Assembly: GCA_963709185.1 (NCBI GenBank)
Contig: CAVPVQ010000008.1
Location: 1 to 64,000 of the forward strand
Reading direction: 5' to 3'
DNA: 64,000 nt
Source: Roseiarcus sp963709185
GTDB lineage: Bacteria; Pseudomonadota; Alphaproteobacteria; Rhizobiales; Beijerinckiaceae
Shown here: piece after piece, positions 42,975-52,284 of the stretch
How the letters are laid out: every line of letters starts with the position of its first letter
How positions within the stretch are numbered: position 1 is the first letter of the stretch
The notes under the pieces: generated by a model
Databases searched by the model: none
Told to the model about the DNA's origin: nothing
The model's input: only the letters and a program-made list of their open reading frames with translations
Position numbers and translations under genes: made by a program

Positions 42975-43282
42975 CGCTTCGACGCCGGGTCGCAGATCAT
43001 GGTCATCAACCGCAGTTTCTGCAGTTCGAACATCTTGTCCTTGACCGCGGCGAATTTTTGCAAGTGCGGCTGCTCCATGTGCTTGTCCCACTCCGCGCGG
43101 CTGGTCCAGTTCTCGTAGAAGGTGAACTCGGCCGGATCGTCGTTGTCCTGGTGCAGCCAGTATTCGACGCAGCCCGGCTCGGCGCGGGTCGGCGCGACCA
43201 GGCCCGAAAGGAACGCCCTGGTTTCCTCGATCTGTCCATTGAGGGCGCGCAGATGCGCGATGACGGTCAATTGTTCGGTCAT
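42971..43282 (-). CDS. Antibiotic biosynthesis monooxygenase-fold protein (YgiN-like)
   Basis: 103-residue ABM-domain protein: LTVIAHLRALNGQIEETRAF, EPGCVEYWLHQDNDDPAEFT, FYENWTSRAEWDKHMEQPHL. Such small dimers oxidise quinols or handle reactive aromatics without metal or cofactor. Its place behind an SDR and a maleylacetate-reductase-like gene fits detoxification of a quinol intermediate, but specificity cannot be read. Confidence 0.85.
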   Translation of the reverse strand: MTEQLTVIAHLRALNGQIEETRAFLSGLVAPTRAEPGCVEYWLHQDNDDPAEFTFYENWTSRAEWDKHMEQPHLQKFAAVKDKMFELQKLRLMTMICDPASKR

Positions 43283-43309
43283 TTCTCTCTCCTCTGTTCA
43301 TTGGGCGTC

Positions 43310-44089
43310 TCACCAGTTGAATTGCCCGCCCGAGACATTCGCCGACTCGGCGGTGATGTTCTTCGCGCGGTCCGAGGCCAGGAAAGCCACGGCCTCGCCG
43401 ATGTCCTCGGGTTGCTGCGGGCGGGCGAAGGGAATTCCCCCGACGAATTCTCCCCAGGCCTCCTCCTCGGAGATTCCCTTGTTGGCCGACAGTTGCTTGA
43501 GCAGCGGCTCCCAGAGCGGGGTGCGCACGACGCCCGGACAGACGGCGTTTACGTTGATGTTGTGCGGGGCCAACTCCTTGGCCAGCGACTGGGTGAGCCC
43601 GATCACCGCGAATTTCGAGGCGCAGTAGTGGGCGAAGAGCGGAATCCCTTCCTTGCCGACCATCGACGAGATGGTGACGATCTTGCCGTATTTCCGTTCA
43701 ATCATGTGCGGAATGACCGACTTGCAGGAGAAGAACACGCCCTTGATGTTGACGTTGTTGACCCGATCCCATTCCGCCTCGTCGAGTTCGGTGATGGGCA
43801 CGGATTTCGACACGCCGGCATTGGTCACAAGGATGTCGATGCGACTGTGATCGGCGATCACCCTGGCGGCGACCTCCTGGCAGGACCGCCAGTTGGTCAC
43901 ATCCTGCTGAAGCGCGACCGCCTGCCCGCCCGCGGCCCTGATGGCCGCCGCCGTGCCCTCGGCGTTGGCCGCTACGATATCGGTGCAGATCACTGTCGCG
44001 CCTTCACGCGCCATCACCGTCGCGATCCCGCGACCGATCCCCGCGCCGCCTCCCGTGATGATCGCCACCTTGTCCGCAAGCTCTCCCAT
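43310..44089 (-). CDS. Short-chain dehydrogenase/reductase
   Basis: 259-residue classical SDR. NAD(P) motif TGGGAGIGRG (12-21), NAG at 90-92, catalytic S142, Y155 and K159 (HYCASK). D37 after the second strand (ICTDIV) favours NAD(H). It lies 27 bases upstream of the monooxygenase gene, in one operon with the maleylacetate-reductase-like gene. Confidence 0.92.
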   Translation of the reverse strand: MGELADKVAIITGGGAGIGRGIATVMAREGATVICTDIVAANAEGTAAAIRAAGGQAVALQQDVTNWRSCQEVAARVIADHSRIDILVTNAGVSKSVPITELDEAEWDRVNNVNIKGVFFSCKSVIPHMIERKYGKIVTISSMVGKEGIPLFAHYCASKFAVIGLTQSLAKELAPHNINVNAVCPGVVRTPLWEPLLKQLSANKGISEEEAWGEFVGGIPFARPQQPEDIGEAVAFLASDRAKNITAESANVSGGQFNW

Positions 44090-44152
44090 TTCGTTCTCCC
44101 TTTCGTTGTCTTGAGAGGCGCCGCCACGGGCGCGAACAGAACGCGACAGCGC

Positions 44153-44284
44153 CTACCGCGAGAGCGACTTTGAATTTCTGCCCGACGCCTCGATGGCGTA
44201 CGGCCTGCCTGCGTGGCGGGCGTTGACGATCTCGATCGAGGTCTCCTCGCGGAAGGCGCCGGCGTCGAGGGCTGTTCGGGTCAT
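44153..44284 (-). pseudogene. Intradiol ring-cleavage dioxygenase, N-terminal fragment
   Basis: 43 codons: MTRTALDAGAFREETSIEIV then NARHAG resembles the start of hydroxyquinol/catechol 1,2-dioxygenases (F-x-E-E-x-S-x-E-x-VNAR). It then diverges and stops. It sits 13 bases after the maleylacetate-reductase-like gene, exactly where a hydroxyquinol dioxygenase is expected. The catalytic domain is absent. Confidence 0.5.
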
Positions 44285-44297
44285 CGTCGGGCCTTTC

Positions 44298-45377
44298 TCA
44301 GGGTTGGGCGGGCTCTCCCGCGAACGCGCGCGCGATCAGCGCGGCGATTGCCTCGCGCTCCACGGGTCGGGGATTCCAATAGGGGTTGGCGGTCGACAGG
44401 TCGACTGCGCGCGGCAGGTCGGCGGCGGTCAATCCCAGCGCGGCGAGGCTGGCGGGCGCGCCGATCCGGCGGGCGAAGCTGGTGAGGCCGGCATGCGCGG
44501 TCGCCGTCCCAAAGATGTCGGCGACCGGGCGCAGAAGGTCCGGGACCGCCGATTCGGTATAGGCGACCGCGTGCGGCAGGATGACGGCGTGCGTTTCGGC
44601 GTGTGGCAGATTGAACCCGCCGCCGAGCGCATGGCAGAGCTTATGGTGCAACGCCATCCCCACCTGCCCCAGCACTGTTCCGCAAAGCCAGGCGCCGTAG
44701 AGCGCCTCGCCCCAGTCGGCGTCGCCGGGCGCGCCGCCGGTCAGCCTGGGAAGGGCGGAGGCGAGCGCTCTGATCCCCTCCAGCGCCATCAATGACGAAA
44801 TCGGGTTTCGGTCGCGCGCATAGAGTCCCTCGACCGCATGGGCGATGGCGTTCATCCCGCTCGACACGATCAGGGGGCTCGGCAAAGAACGGACGAGCGT
44901 GACGTCGTAGAGGATCACCGCGGGCCGCACGCGCGGGTCGGTCAGCGTGGTCTTTTTGCCGCCTTCGGTCTGGCCCAGGATGCCCGTCGCCTCGGAGCCG
45001 GCGAAAGAGGTCGGGATCGCCACCTGCGGCAACCCGGTGCGCAGCGCGAGAGCCTTGGACAGCCCGATCGTCGAGCCGCCTCCGATCGCCACGAGGCAGT
45101 CCGCCCCGGTCTCGTGGAGGAAGCCAAGCGCGCGCTCCGTCACCTCGACCGGCGTGTGCATCGTGGCCCCGGAGAAGACGCCCGCGCCGGCCCCTCCAAG
45201 CGACCCTGCGAGAACCTCTCCCGACGCCGCCTGTTCGGGCGTCGTCAGCACCAGCGCTCGCTTGCGGCCGAGCGCCGCCACCTCCGCCGCGATGCGGTTG
45301 TGGCCGCCCGGCGCAAACACCACGCGCTGCGGGGAGGCGGAATAGGCAAACTCGGGCTGAAACAAGGACAAACGCAC
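44298..45377 (-). CDS. Maleylacetate reductase-like iron-type alcohol dehydrogenase
   Basis: 359 residues of the iron-containing ADH superfamily, maleylacetate reductase branch. NAD-binding GGGSTIG (at AIGGGSTIGLSKAL), PTSFAGSEATGILGQTEGGK, and His-rich metal region ALHHKLCHALGGGFNLPHAE then THAVILPH. Maleylacetate reductases convert maleylacetate to 3-oxoadipate at the end of resorcinol, hydroxyquinol and chlorocatechol routes. The dioxygenase fragment directly downstream supports this. It is divergent from the dehydrogenase at 45669, with a half-palindromic site between them. Confidence 0.85.
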   Translation of the reverse strand: MRLSLFQPEFAYSASPQRVVFAPGGHNRIAAEVAALGRKRALVLTTPEQAASGEVLAGSLGGAGAGVFSGATMHTPVEVTERALGFLHETGADCLVAIGGGSTIGLSKALALRTGLPQVAIPTSFAGSEATGILGQTEGGKKTTLTDPRVRPAVILYDVTLVRSLPSPLIVSSGMNAIAHAVEGLYARDRNPISSLMALEGIRALASALPRLTGGAPGDADWGEALYGAWLCGTVLGQVGMALHHKLCHALGGGFNLPHAETHAVILPHAVAYTESAVPDLLRPVADIFGTATAHAGLTSFARRIGAPASLAALGLTAADLPRAVDLSTANPYWNPRPVEREAIAALIARAFAGEPAQP

Positions 45378-45580
45378 GAGATTCTCCTTCCGGTTCTTGC
45401 AAGGGACGACCCTTGGTCACGGCGACTGAGGGCCAAATGCGTCGGCCCGGAGCGAATCCTCCTGTGCTTTGCGAAGACGCATCCGATTCCTCCCAAAGCG
45501 CCGGTCGGCCCGTCCGCTCGCGTGGAACCTGGTCCGCCGGCAACACGGCTAACAAAGTGGAGAACCCCCGGCGCGAACTA

Positions 45581-45601
45581 TTTCATCCATTCCGGATAAA
45601 T
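45581..45601. promoter_or_regulatory. Candidate operator resembling the palindrome at 52285-52305
   Basis: TTTCATCCA-TTC-CGGATAAAT: the right arm is identical to that of the perfect palindrome at 52285-52305, and the left arm matches it at 6 of 9 positions. It lies between divergent genes (45377 and 45669), suited to control both. Confidence 0.5.
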
Positions 45602-45668
45602 TGCATTCGACGTCCCGACAATCTCAGGACTATCCTTTCGCACAAAAGCGACGTCCGGAGCGAAGTGC

Positions 45669-46586
45669 GTGGCGACACCTGAAGAGCTTAAGCCTGTGGT
45701 CGGCTGGATCGGCGTGGGTAAAATGGGCAATCCCATGGCGACGCGGCTGGTTGAAGCGGGCCACGTCCTGACCATCTGCGACCCCGTGGCCGAAAACCGG
45801 GCGAGCCTGGTGGCGCGCGGGGCAACGGTGGCGGCGACGCCAGGCGAGCTTGCCGCGCGGTGCGGGATTATCTTCTCGACCATTCCGAACGACGCGGTGC
45901 TGACCGAAATGATCTTCGGCGCCGAGGATCGATCGGGCTTGCTGCCGCAGATCGCCACCGGCGCAATTCTCGTCGAGATGAGCACCGTCTCGCCGCAGGT
46001 CTCGGCGCGCGTCGCCCGCGATCTGGCGCGCCGCGGCGTCGCCTACCTGCGCTGCCCGATCTCGGGCAGCACGGCGCTGGCCCGCACGGGCAAGCTGACG
46101 GCGCTCGCTTCGGGCGATGCGGCGGCGTGGGAGACCGTCAGCCCGCTCATCGACGTGCTCGCCGCGCGCAAGTTCTACCTCGGTCCGGGCGAGGAGGCGC
46201 GCTACATGAAGCTCGTGCTGAACGCTCTCGTCGGGGCGATGTCCTCGGTGCTCGGCGAGGCGCTCGTGCTGGGCGAGAAAGGCGGCCTCTCGCCAGGCCA
46301 GATGATGGAGGTGATCTCGCAGAGCGCGGTCGCTTCGCCGCTGCTGGACTACAAGCGCGAGATGATCGCGCAGATGGACTTCAGCCCCGCCTTCTCGGTC
46401 CAGCAGATGATGAAGGATTTCACCCTGATCACCGATGCGGCGCGCGACAAGCAGATCCCGATGTTCGTCGCCAATCTCGTTCTCCAGCAATATACGGCGG
46501 CCTCGAACGCCGGATATTCGGAAAAAGATTTCTTCGCGCTCTTCGAGTGGATGCGCATCACCGGCGGGCTGGCCGACATGGCCTGA
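45669..46586 (+). CDS. NAD(P)-dependent 3-hydroxyisobutyrate dehydrogenase-family enzyme
   Basis: 305 residues, starting with GTG. The dinucleotide motif is GWIGVGKMGNPMATRL, followed by the substrate-binding STVSPQ segment and YLRCPISGSTALARTG. The catalytic Lys is probably in YMKLVLNALVGAM. Beta-hydroxyacid dehydrogenases of this family include tartronate semialdehyde reductase and 3-hydroxyisobutyrate dehydrogenase; the substrate is not evident. It is followed 17 bases later by the HTH-SBP regulator gene and is probably co-transcribed with it. Confidence 0.88.
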   Translation: MATPEELKPVVGWIGVGKMGNPMATRLVEAGHVLTICDPVAENRASLVARGATVAATPGELAARCGIIFSTIPNDAVLTEMIFGAEDRSGLLPQIATGAILVEMSTVSPQVSARVARDLARRGVAYLRCPISGSTALARTGKLTALASGDAAAWETVSPLIDVLAARKFYLGPGEEARYMKLVLNALVGAMSSVLGEALVLGEKGGLSPGQMMEVISQSAVASPLLDYKREMIAQMDFSPAFSVQQMMKDFTLITDAARDKQIPMFVANLVLQQYTAASNAGYSEKDFFALFEWMRITGGLADMA

Positions 46587-46603
46587 CCGCCGGGCGTGCG
46601 AGG

Positions 46604-48362
46604 ATGGCGGGGATGACGCGGACACCGGGAAAACTGTCGGATCACGAACTCTCGCGGGTGATCGACTTTCTGCGCAAAATCCGCCAGCCATTCGACGCCG
46701 GCATTCCCGGCGCGCGGCCGGACCCCTACTGGAACATCGTGCTGGAGCTGGTGGACAGCCAACTCCAGCAGCGCCAGATGGACACCAGCACATTGATCGA
46801 ACTGTCCGGCGCGACATACGGCACGGGCAACCGGCTGATCGCCAGGATGATCGCCGAGAACCAGATCACGCGGGTGCCGCGCGGACCGCGTCACAAGACC
46901 GCCTTCCTGGCGCCCAGCCCTTCGCTTCTGACCGCTTTCGAGGACTACGCGACGCAGGTCAAGGCTCACCTTGCGAAGACCTTCGGCCTGCGCTCGGGCA
47001 GCGAGACGGAGGAATATTACTTCGGCGGCTCCTACTTCGCCGCGCATATCATCGCGCCCCTGCAAGGCAGCGACATCAGCTCCTCGGCGCTGCGCAACAT
47101 TCGCTTCCTGCTGCACGACGACAACTACTTTGCTTCGATGCGGAACATGTGGTCCGATTTCCGTAACGATATCGGCCGCAAGAGCAGCTTCGACCTGCGC
47201 CATCTCCCCGAGCTTTACGACCGGGCGGAAGTCGCGTTGAGCGACCCCTCCACCGCCTATGACGTGGTGTCGGTGAACATGCCGTGGCTCGGCCGGTTCG
47301 CCGGTGCGGGGCTGCTCGCCCCGCTCGACGACGTGCTGCCGCAAGCGCCGATCAACCCGCTCGACTTCCATCCTTCGGTCTGGAACACCGGGCGCTGGAA
47401 CGGGCGGCAATACGGCATCCCGATCTACTGCACCATCGAGATCCTGACGGCCCGCCGCGATCTGTTTGAGGATGCGAACCTCGCTTATCCCCGCACGTTC
47501 GATGAGACGATCGCCGCGGCCCGCGCCATGCACCGGCCCGAGCGCGAACAGTACCGGCGTCTCGTGGAACGGCGCGCGCGGAATGACCATCGCGCACGCC
47601 TTCATGTTCTTTCTGGCCTCCTCGCAGGGCTCGGTCATCGATATCCCGCGCAAGAACGAAAACTGGCTGGACAACTTCGACCCGAAAAACCTGCGATTGC
47701 GGATCAACAGCGACGAGGGCCTCGCCGCGCTCGCCTACATGCGCCAGCTCGCTGAAGTCTCGCCGCCCGGGGTCGAGACCTTCGACGCGGACCGCAACCT
47801 CGCCTGCTTCATGGCCGGCCACGCCGCGATGAGCTACGCCTGGACGATGCGGGCGGCGCGCCTCGAGCACGAATTGAGCTCGAAGGTGAAGCGCCGCGTC
47901 GCCTACCTGCCGCCCCCCGTGTTGAGAGGCCGACAGGTCACGGCGCCGGTGGGCGGATTTCTGTTGACGATCCCCGCCTACGCGCCTCTGGACCGCAAGC
48001 GCGAGATCGTCAACGCCATCGCATGGATGGCCTCGCCGGAGGCGATGAAGGCGCATGTGCGCAACGGCTTCCCGGTCGCGCCGCGCTTTTCGGTCTGCGC
48101 CGACCCCGAGGCGCTGGCGTCGTCGCCGATCGTCAGCTTCATCGATCGCATGGCCCGGCGAAATGAACTGAACACCTGGTCGCGCCCGCCGTTGCCCGAA
48201 TATATCGAAATCGAGCGCGCGCTCGGAAACGAAGTGTTCGCCGCGGTCTTCGAGGGCAAGCCCGCCAAGCGCGCCCTCGCCGACGCCGAAGCCGACGCCT
48301 ACCGCGCGATCCGCGGACGGACGGCCACGACCGTCGCCGATCGGACTTCGCCCGACGCATAG
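46604..48362 (+). pseudogene. HTH regulator fused to a family-1 solute-binding domain, one frameshift
   Basis: An unusual fusion of about 585 residues. The N-terminal part (about 10-110) is a winged-helix-like domain (DPYWNIVLELVDSQLQQRQM, LIELSGATYGTGNRLIARMI). The rest resembles an ABC-type extracellular solute-binding protein (YDVVSVNMPWLGRFAGAGLL, YGIPIYCTIEILTARRDLFE, NLACFMAGHAAMSYAWTMRA), yet there is no signal peptide or membrane segment, so it should be a cytoplasmic ligand-responsive regulator. One extra base near 47553-47555 (TACCGGC for TACGGC) splits the frame; the second half resumes as GVSWNGARGMTIAHAFMFFL. ATG 46604 or 46613 may be the start. Confidence 0.75.
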
Positions 48363-48575
48363 AGAACTCGTCGCGCGAGGGGTCGGCCGCTTGGCTTGCC
48401 GCCGGTGGCTTTCATCCGCCTGTTCTCACGCCCCGCAGCTTCCAGGACGGCTTTTCAAAGGCTTCTCTTGCATAGGGACCAGGCGCCGGCTGCCCCAGTC
48501 TACCCCCTGAAGTTCGACCCTTTGCTGCGACGCGCTCACGGTCCTGTCTCTCGGGTTGAGACCGACCCGGACGGG

Positions 48576-49556
48576 TCAGGCGATCTCAAGCGTGACCTTG
48601 ACGGCTTCCCTCGGGTTCTTTCCCAGCTCCAGCGCCTTCAATGCGTCATCCAGCGGGAAGCTGTGGGTCTGGATGGGCGACAGATCGATCCCGGTCCGCT
48701 CGAGGAAGCGGATGGCGTCAGGCCAGACGCCGGGCGATCCGATGCAGCCGCGGACGGTCAGGTTCTTCATCTGGATCTTGCCGAGTTCGACCGGGAATTT
48801 CTGACCGATGTTGATGCCGACCATCGAGACCCGACCCTCCGGCCGCGCGTATTCGAAAACGTTGGCGAGCGACGAGGCATGGCCGGACGCCTCGATCACA
48901 AGGTCTCCACCGCCATGCGTCAGCTCTCGCACCGCCTCGATCGGATCGCCCGCCGATGGGTCGACTGTCGCGTCGGCGCCTAACCGCTTGGCGATGTTCC
49001 GGCGCAGCGCCACCGGATCGATCACGATCACCCGCGCGCCCATGCCGATCGCCGCCGCCGCCGAAACGAGGCCGATCGTCCCGCCCCCCGAGATCACCAC
49101 CGTCTGGGCGGCGTTGGTCCCGCCATGGCGCATGACGGCGTAATAGCCGCAGGTGAACGGTTCGATCAGCGCGCCCTTGGCGTCGTCCACCGCGTCGGGC
49201 AGCCTGTGCAGCCACTCGGGACGCGCGGCGAAGAACTCGCGGTCGGCGCCATCCATCGAGAAGCCGAAGTGGTGGATGCGCTCGGGTGTCTGGATGACGC
49301 ATTCGCCCACCACCCGATCGCCGCGCGTCAGGCCGGTGACGTTCCTGCCAATTTCGACCACCTCGCCGACCCATTCGTGGCCGGGAGTGACCGGATAGGA
49401 AATCGGAATGATGTACTGGCCGGCGAGAAGCTCGTAGTCCGAGTGGCAGATGCCGACGCGGCGCGACCGGATCATCACCTCATTGTCGGTGATCGACGGC
49501 GTCTGGACCTGCGTGACGACCGGTTTCTTTGGTTCGTCGAAAATCAGGGCTTTCAT
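48576..49556 (-). CDS. Zinc-type (MDR) alcohol dehydrogenase
   Basis: 326 residues. The catalytic zinc site is GICHSDYELLAG (Cys) and TPGHEWVGEV (His-Glu); the nucleotide motif is VISGGGTIGLVSAAAAIGMG followed by VIVIDP, favouring NAD(H). The structural zinc loop with four Cys is absent: after GECVIQTPERIHHFGFSMDG the chain goes straight on to the catalytic domain, which explains the short length. It is the last gene of a four-gene minus-strand operon with a Gfo/Idh/MocA enzyme, YciI and a PRISE-type reductase. Confidence 0.9.
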   Translation of the reverse strand: MKALIFDEPKKPVVTQVQTPSITDNEVMIRSRRVGICHSDYELLAGQYIIPISYPVTPGHEWVGEVVEIGRNVTGLTRGDRVVGECVIQTPERIHHFGFSMDGADREFFAARPEWLHRLPDAVDDAKGALIEPFTCGYYAVMRHGGTNAAQTVVISGGGTIGLVSAAAAIGMGARVIVIDPVALRRNIAKRLGADATVDPSAGDPIEAVRELTHGGGDLVIEASGHASSLANVFEYARPEGRVSMVGINIGQKFPVELGKIQMKNLTVRGCIGSPGVWPDAIRFLERTGIDLSPIQTHSFPLDDALKALELGKNPREAVKVTLEIA

Positions 49557-49584
49557 CGCTCCCTCCCTTGGTCGCCGCGGCCGA

Positions 49585-50592
49585 TCAGGCCACGGCCTCG
49601 ATCTTGCCGCTCAACGCGGATGCGAAGACCGCCTCGAGCAACGCGATATTGTCGACGAGTTGCGCCGCGGTGATCGGATAAGTCCCGGCGCCGCGGACGG
49701 CGCGGGCGAAGGCGACGAGATTATCCTTCACCGGCTCGGCGGGCGGGACCTCGACCGTGGTGATCGGCCCGCCCGCCATGGCGGAGGTGACGATCCACCC
49801 GTCGGGCGATTCGACATGCGCCTTGTCCCGGATGTCGATCCAGCCTTTCGCGCCATAGACGGTGAAACGCGACATGAAAGGATTGGCGAGCGAGGCCGAC
49901 ACATAGGAAGTGCCGCCGCCGCGGAACCTGACATAGGCGGCGACGGTGTCGCCTTGCGGCAAATCCGACGAGAGTTGCTCGCAGATGCACAAAACGCTTT
50001 CGGCGGCACCGAGGATCCGCACCGACAGATCAAGCAAATGGATGCCGGTGGCGGTCATGCCGCCCGCCGGCGCCTGGTCGGCCTTCAGCCGCCAGTTGTC
50101 TCGATCGAGCGCCAGGAACTTGTCATGGCTGAAGTTGGCCTCGATCTGATGGATGCGCCCGAGTTCTCCAGCGTCGATCCTAGCCAGCATCTCGGCGATC
50201 GGGGGCTCCCAGCGCCGCTCGTGCCCCATCCCGAGAACAAGGCCCGCATCGCGGCACAGGCGAACAGCCTTCTCGGCGCCGGCCTTGGTCAGGGCGAGCG
50301 GCTTCTCGCAAAAGACATGTTTGCCGGCGGCGACGGCGGCCTCGATCTGCGAGCCGTGCAGCGCATGCGGCGTGGCCAGCACGACGGCCTCGACCGTGGA
50401 GTCCGCCAGCGCATCCGCGTAATCGGCCGACAGCGCGACGCCCTTTTCGGCGCAAAGCGCCCGCACCGTGTCGAGGTTCGGCTCGACGGCGCGCGCCACG
50501 CGGATGTCCGCCGGCGCCGCCGCCAGAACGTTGAGCATCTTCTTGCCCCACCAGCCCATGCCGACGAGGGCGATCCCGACGGGCTTGCTCAT
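49585..50592 (-). CDS. Gfo/Idh/MocA-family oxidoreductase
   Basis: 335 residues. N-terminal Rossmann motif GIALVGMGWWGKKMLNVLAA, the family Glu-Lys-Pro in FCEKPLALTKAGAEKAVRLC, and VVLATPHALHGSQIEAAVAA. The C-terminal sheet (FSRFTVYGAKGWIDIRDKAH fits MSRFTVYGAKG) is complete. Members oxidise or reduce sugars, inositols and other cyclic polyols. The start overlaps the YciI gene stop by four bases. Confidence 0.9.
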   Translation of the reverse strand: MSKPVGIALVGMGWWGKKMLNVLAAAPADIRVARAVEPNLDTVRALCAEKGVALSADYADALADSTVEAVVLATPHALHGSQIEAAVAAGKHVFCEKPLALTKAGAEKAVRLCRDAGLVLGMGHERRWEPPIAEMLARIDAGELGRIHQIEANFSHDKFLALDRDNWRLKADQAPAGGMTATGIHLLDLSVRILGAAESVLCICEQLSSDLPQGDTVAAYVRFRGGGTSYVSASLANPFMSRFTVYGAKGWIDIRDKAHVESPDGWIVTSAMAGGPITTVEVPPAEPVKDNLVAFARAVRGAGTYPITAAQLVDNIALLEAVFASALSGKIEAVA

Positions 50593-50876
50593 GTCCGGTT
50601 GTCGACCCGCTTGAGGAACGGATGGATCGAAACGGTCCGCCAGACATCCGCCTTGGCGAACGGATCATTGCGGTTGAACGCTTCGACCTCGGCCACGCCG
50701 CCGGCCTCGACCAGAAAACAACTGCCGATCATGGTTTCCTCGTCTTGCGCCAGCAACGGACCGGAGATCACCATCTTGATCGACGCGGAGGCGAGGTAGG
50801 CCTTGTGCGCGTCGTAGTTGGCCAACCGCTTCTGGATCGCGCCGGGATGGTCGAGACAATGAATGACGTAGTGCAT
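50589..50876 (-). CDS. YciI-family protein
   Basis: 95-residue YciI/ferredoxin-like-fold protein: MHYVIHCLDHPGAIQKRLAN, HKAYLASASIKMVISGPLLA, VEAFNRNDPFAKADVWRTVS. The conserved His and Asp of the family are present (DHPGA, NDPF). YciI-like proteins are found in aromatic catabolic operons, sometimes as dechlorinases or lactone-active enzymes. No clear substrate. Confidence 0.88.
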   Translation of the reverse strand: MHYVIHCLDHPGAIQKRLANYDAHKAYLASASIKMVISGPLLAQDEETMIGSCFLVEAGGVAEVEAFNRNDPFAKADVWRTVSIHPFLKRVDNRT

Positions 50877-50900
50877 GATGCGGATTCTCTGGCTGTGGGT

Positions 50901-51971
50901 TCAGGCGGGAATGATCCGACGCGCGCGCAGTTCGTCGAACACGTCGAAGAAACTGCGCGTCGTCTGCTGGTAGGCGGAGAAGCCGAGCGTCCGGCTATTG
51001 GTCATGTCCGTGAAGCATTCCAGCGTCCGCCCGAGATCGGCGTCGCTGTGCCACCAGGACGCGAGCGTGTCCACCGCAATGTCCTGGAGTCCGTGCTTGC
51101 CCACGATCTCCGACCAGATCGCTGGCGCATTGGCCATCTGCTGCTGCAACGGAACGGGATGGCCGGGGTATTCACCGACCTCGAGGCCGAAATATCCGGC
51201 GATCCGCGCCCACAGCCAGGTCCATCTGAACAGGTCGCCGTTCACAACGTTGAACGGCGTATTGGCGGCGGTGGGCGTGGTCGCCGCCCAGCGCAGTTGC
51301 TCGGCCAGAATGCGCGCGTCGGTGACGTCGGTTACCGCGTTGTATTGCTCGGGCGAGCCGGGATAGACGAAGGGTCGGCCGGTGTGCTTGCAGATCGAGG
51401 CGTAGACGGCCAGCGTCACCGCCATGTTCATGGCGTTGCCGACGACCAGGCCGATCATCGTGTGCGGCCGGTGGACCGACCAGGCGAAGCCCCGCTTGCC
51501 GGCCATCTCGAACAGCACGTCTTCCTGCGCGTAATAGAAGTTCGGCCCTGGCAGGCGCGCGCTGCTTTCGAGAAACGGCGTGTAGGGTTTCACCTTTGCG
51601 TAGTCATCGAAGGAACCGAGATAGTGCTTCAGCCCCGTCACCAGCGCCGCATGGCGGATCGGCGCATGTGCGAGACCTTCGAAGAGATTGCGGATCATCG
51701 CCGCGTTGACGCGAACGTTCTCCTCCTCGTTGCGCTGCCGCGACCACGCGCAATAAAAAACATGGGTGACGTCGGATGCAGCCGAGAGCGCGGCCTTGCT
51801 GGCCGCCGCGTCATCGAGGTCGACCGCGACGTGGCGGTCCGACCACGGCAGGCTGACGGCGCTGCGCGAAACCGTGACGACGCGCCAGCCCTGTCTCTTG
51901 AGATAGTCGCCGGCATAGCTGCCGGACAATCCGCTCGCGCCGACGATCAATGCTGTGTTTTCGCTGTTCAT
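50901..51971 (-). CDS. PRISE-type SDR (progesterone 5-beta-reductase/iridoid synthase-like)
   Basis: 356-residue atypical SDR. NADP motif ALIVGASGLSGSYAGDYLKR; the family segment NFYYAQEDVLFE, which contains the catalytic Tyr; and VHRPHTMIGLVVGNAMNMAV. PRISE enzymes reduce activated enones or alkenes. In bacteria their substrates are mostly unknown. It heads the minus-strand operon; a perfect palindrome lies about 315 bases upstream of its start. Confidence 0.85.
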   Translation of the reverse strand: MNSENTALIVGASGLSGSYAGDYLKRQGWRVVTVSRSAVSLPWSDRHVAVDLDDAAASKAALSAASDVTHVFYCAWSRQRNEEENVRVNAAMIRNLFEGLAHAPIRHAALVTGLKHYLGSFDDYAKVKPYTPFLESSARLPGPNFYYAQEDVLFEMAGKRGFAWSVHRPHTMIGLVVGNAMNMAVTLAVYASICKHTGRPFVYPGSPEQYNAVTDVTDARILAEQLRWAATTPTAANTPFNVVNGDLFRWTWLWARIAGYFGLEVGEYPGHPVPLQQQMANAPAIWSEIVGKHGLQDIAVDTLASWWHSDADLGRTLECFTDMTNSRTLGFSAYQQTTRSFFDVFDELRARRIIPA

Positions 51972-51981
51972 CGTTCCGATT

Positions 51982-52260
51982 TCATTGCTGGCGCCGAGTT
52001 GTCGAAACAGCGGGCGTCAAGTCGACGGCGATCCGCGGCGCCTTGACGGGAAATGAGGGAGCGAGCGCCAGGCGCAGGGCGCTGGCGGTCCGCGCATCAC
52101 ACGCGCCGCGCCAAGCCGCCCCCTCGCCGGCGCGATCGAGGTCGGCTTCGCCGGGGCAGTGAGTTGCAATAGCCCGCATGTCCTTCGCGCAGCCTCCCGG
52201 CTGCGTCGACCGGAAATCCAGAGCTTCAGCGCTGGCGATCGACAACGAGGATGCTAACAA
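51982..52260 (-). CDS. Possible small protein (92 aa), weak
   Basis: An open frame with a TTG start whose first residues are hydrophobic (MLASSLSIASAEALDFRSTQ), a weak signal-peptide-like start, then CAKDMRAIATHCPGEADLDR. I do not recognise it. The start lies 25 bases after the palindrome at 52285-52305, and it ends 11 bases before the PRISE gene. It may be a leader gene, a truncated gene or only the untranslated leader of the operon. Confidence 0.3.
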   Translation of the reverse strand: MLASSLSIASAEALDFRSTQPGGCAKDMRAIATHCPGEADLDRAGEGAAWRGACDARTASALRLALAPSFPVKAPRIAVDLTPAVSTTRRQQ

Positions 52261-52284
52261 ACAAAATCTTCCGGTGTTGCACTG

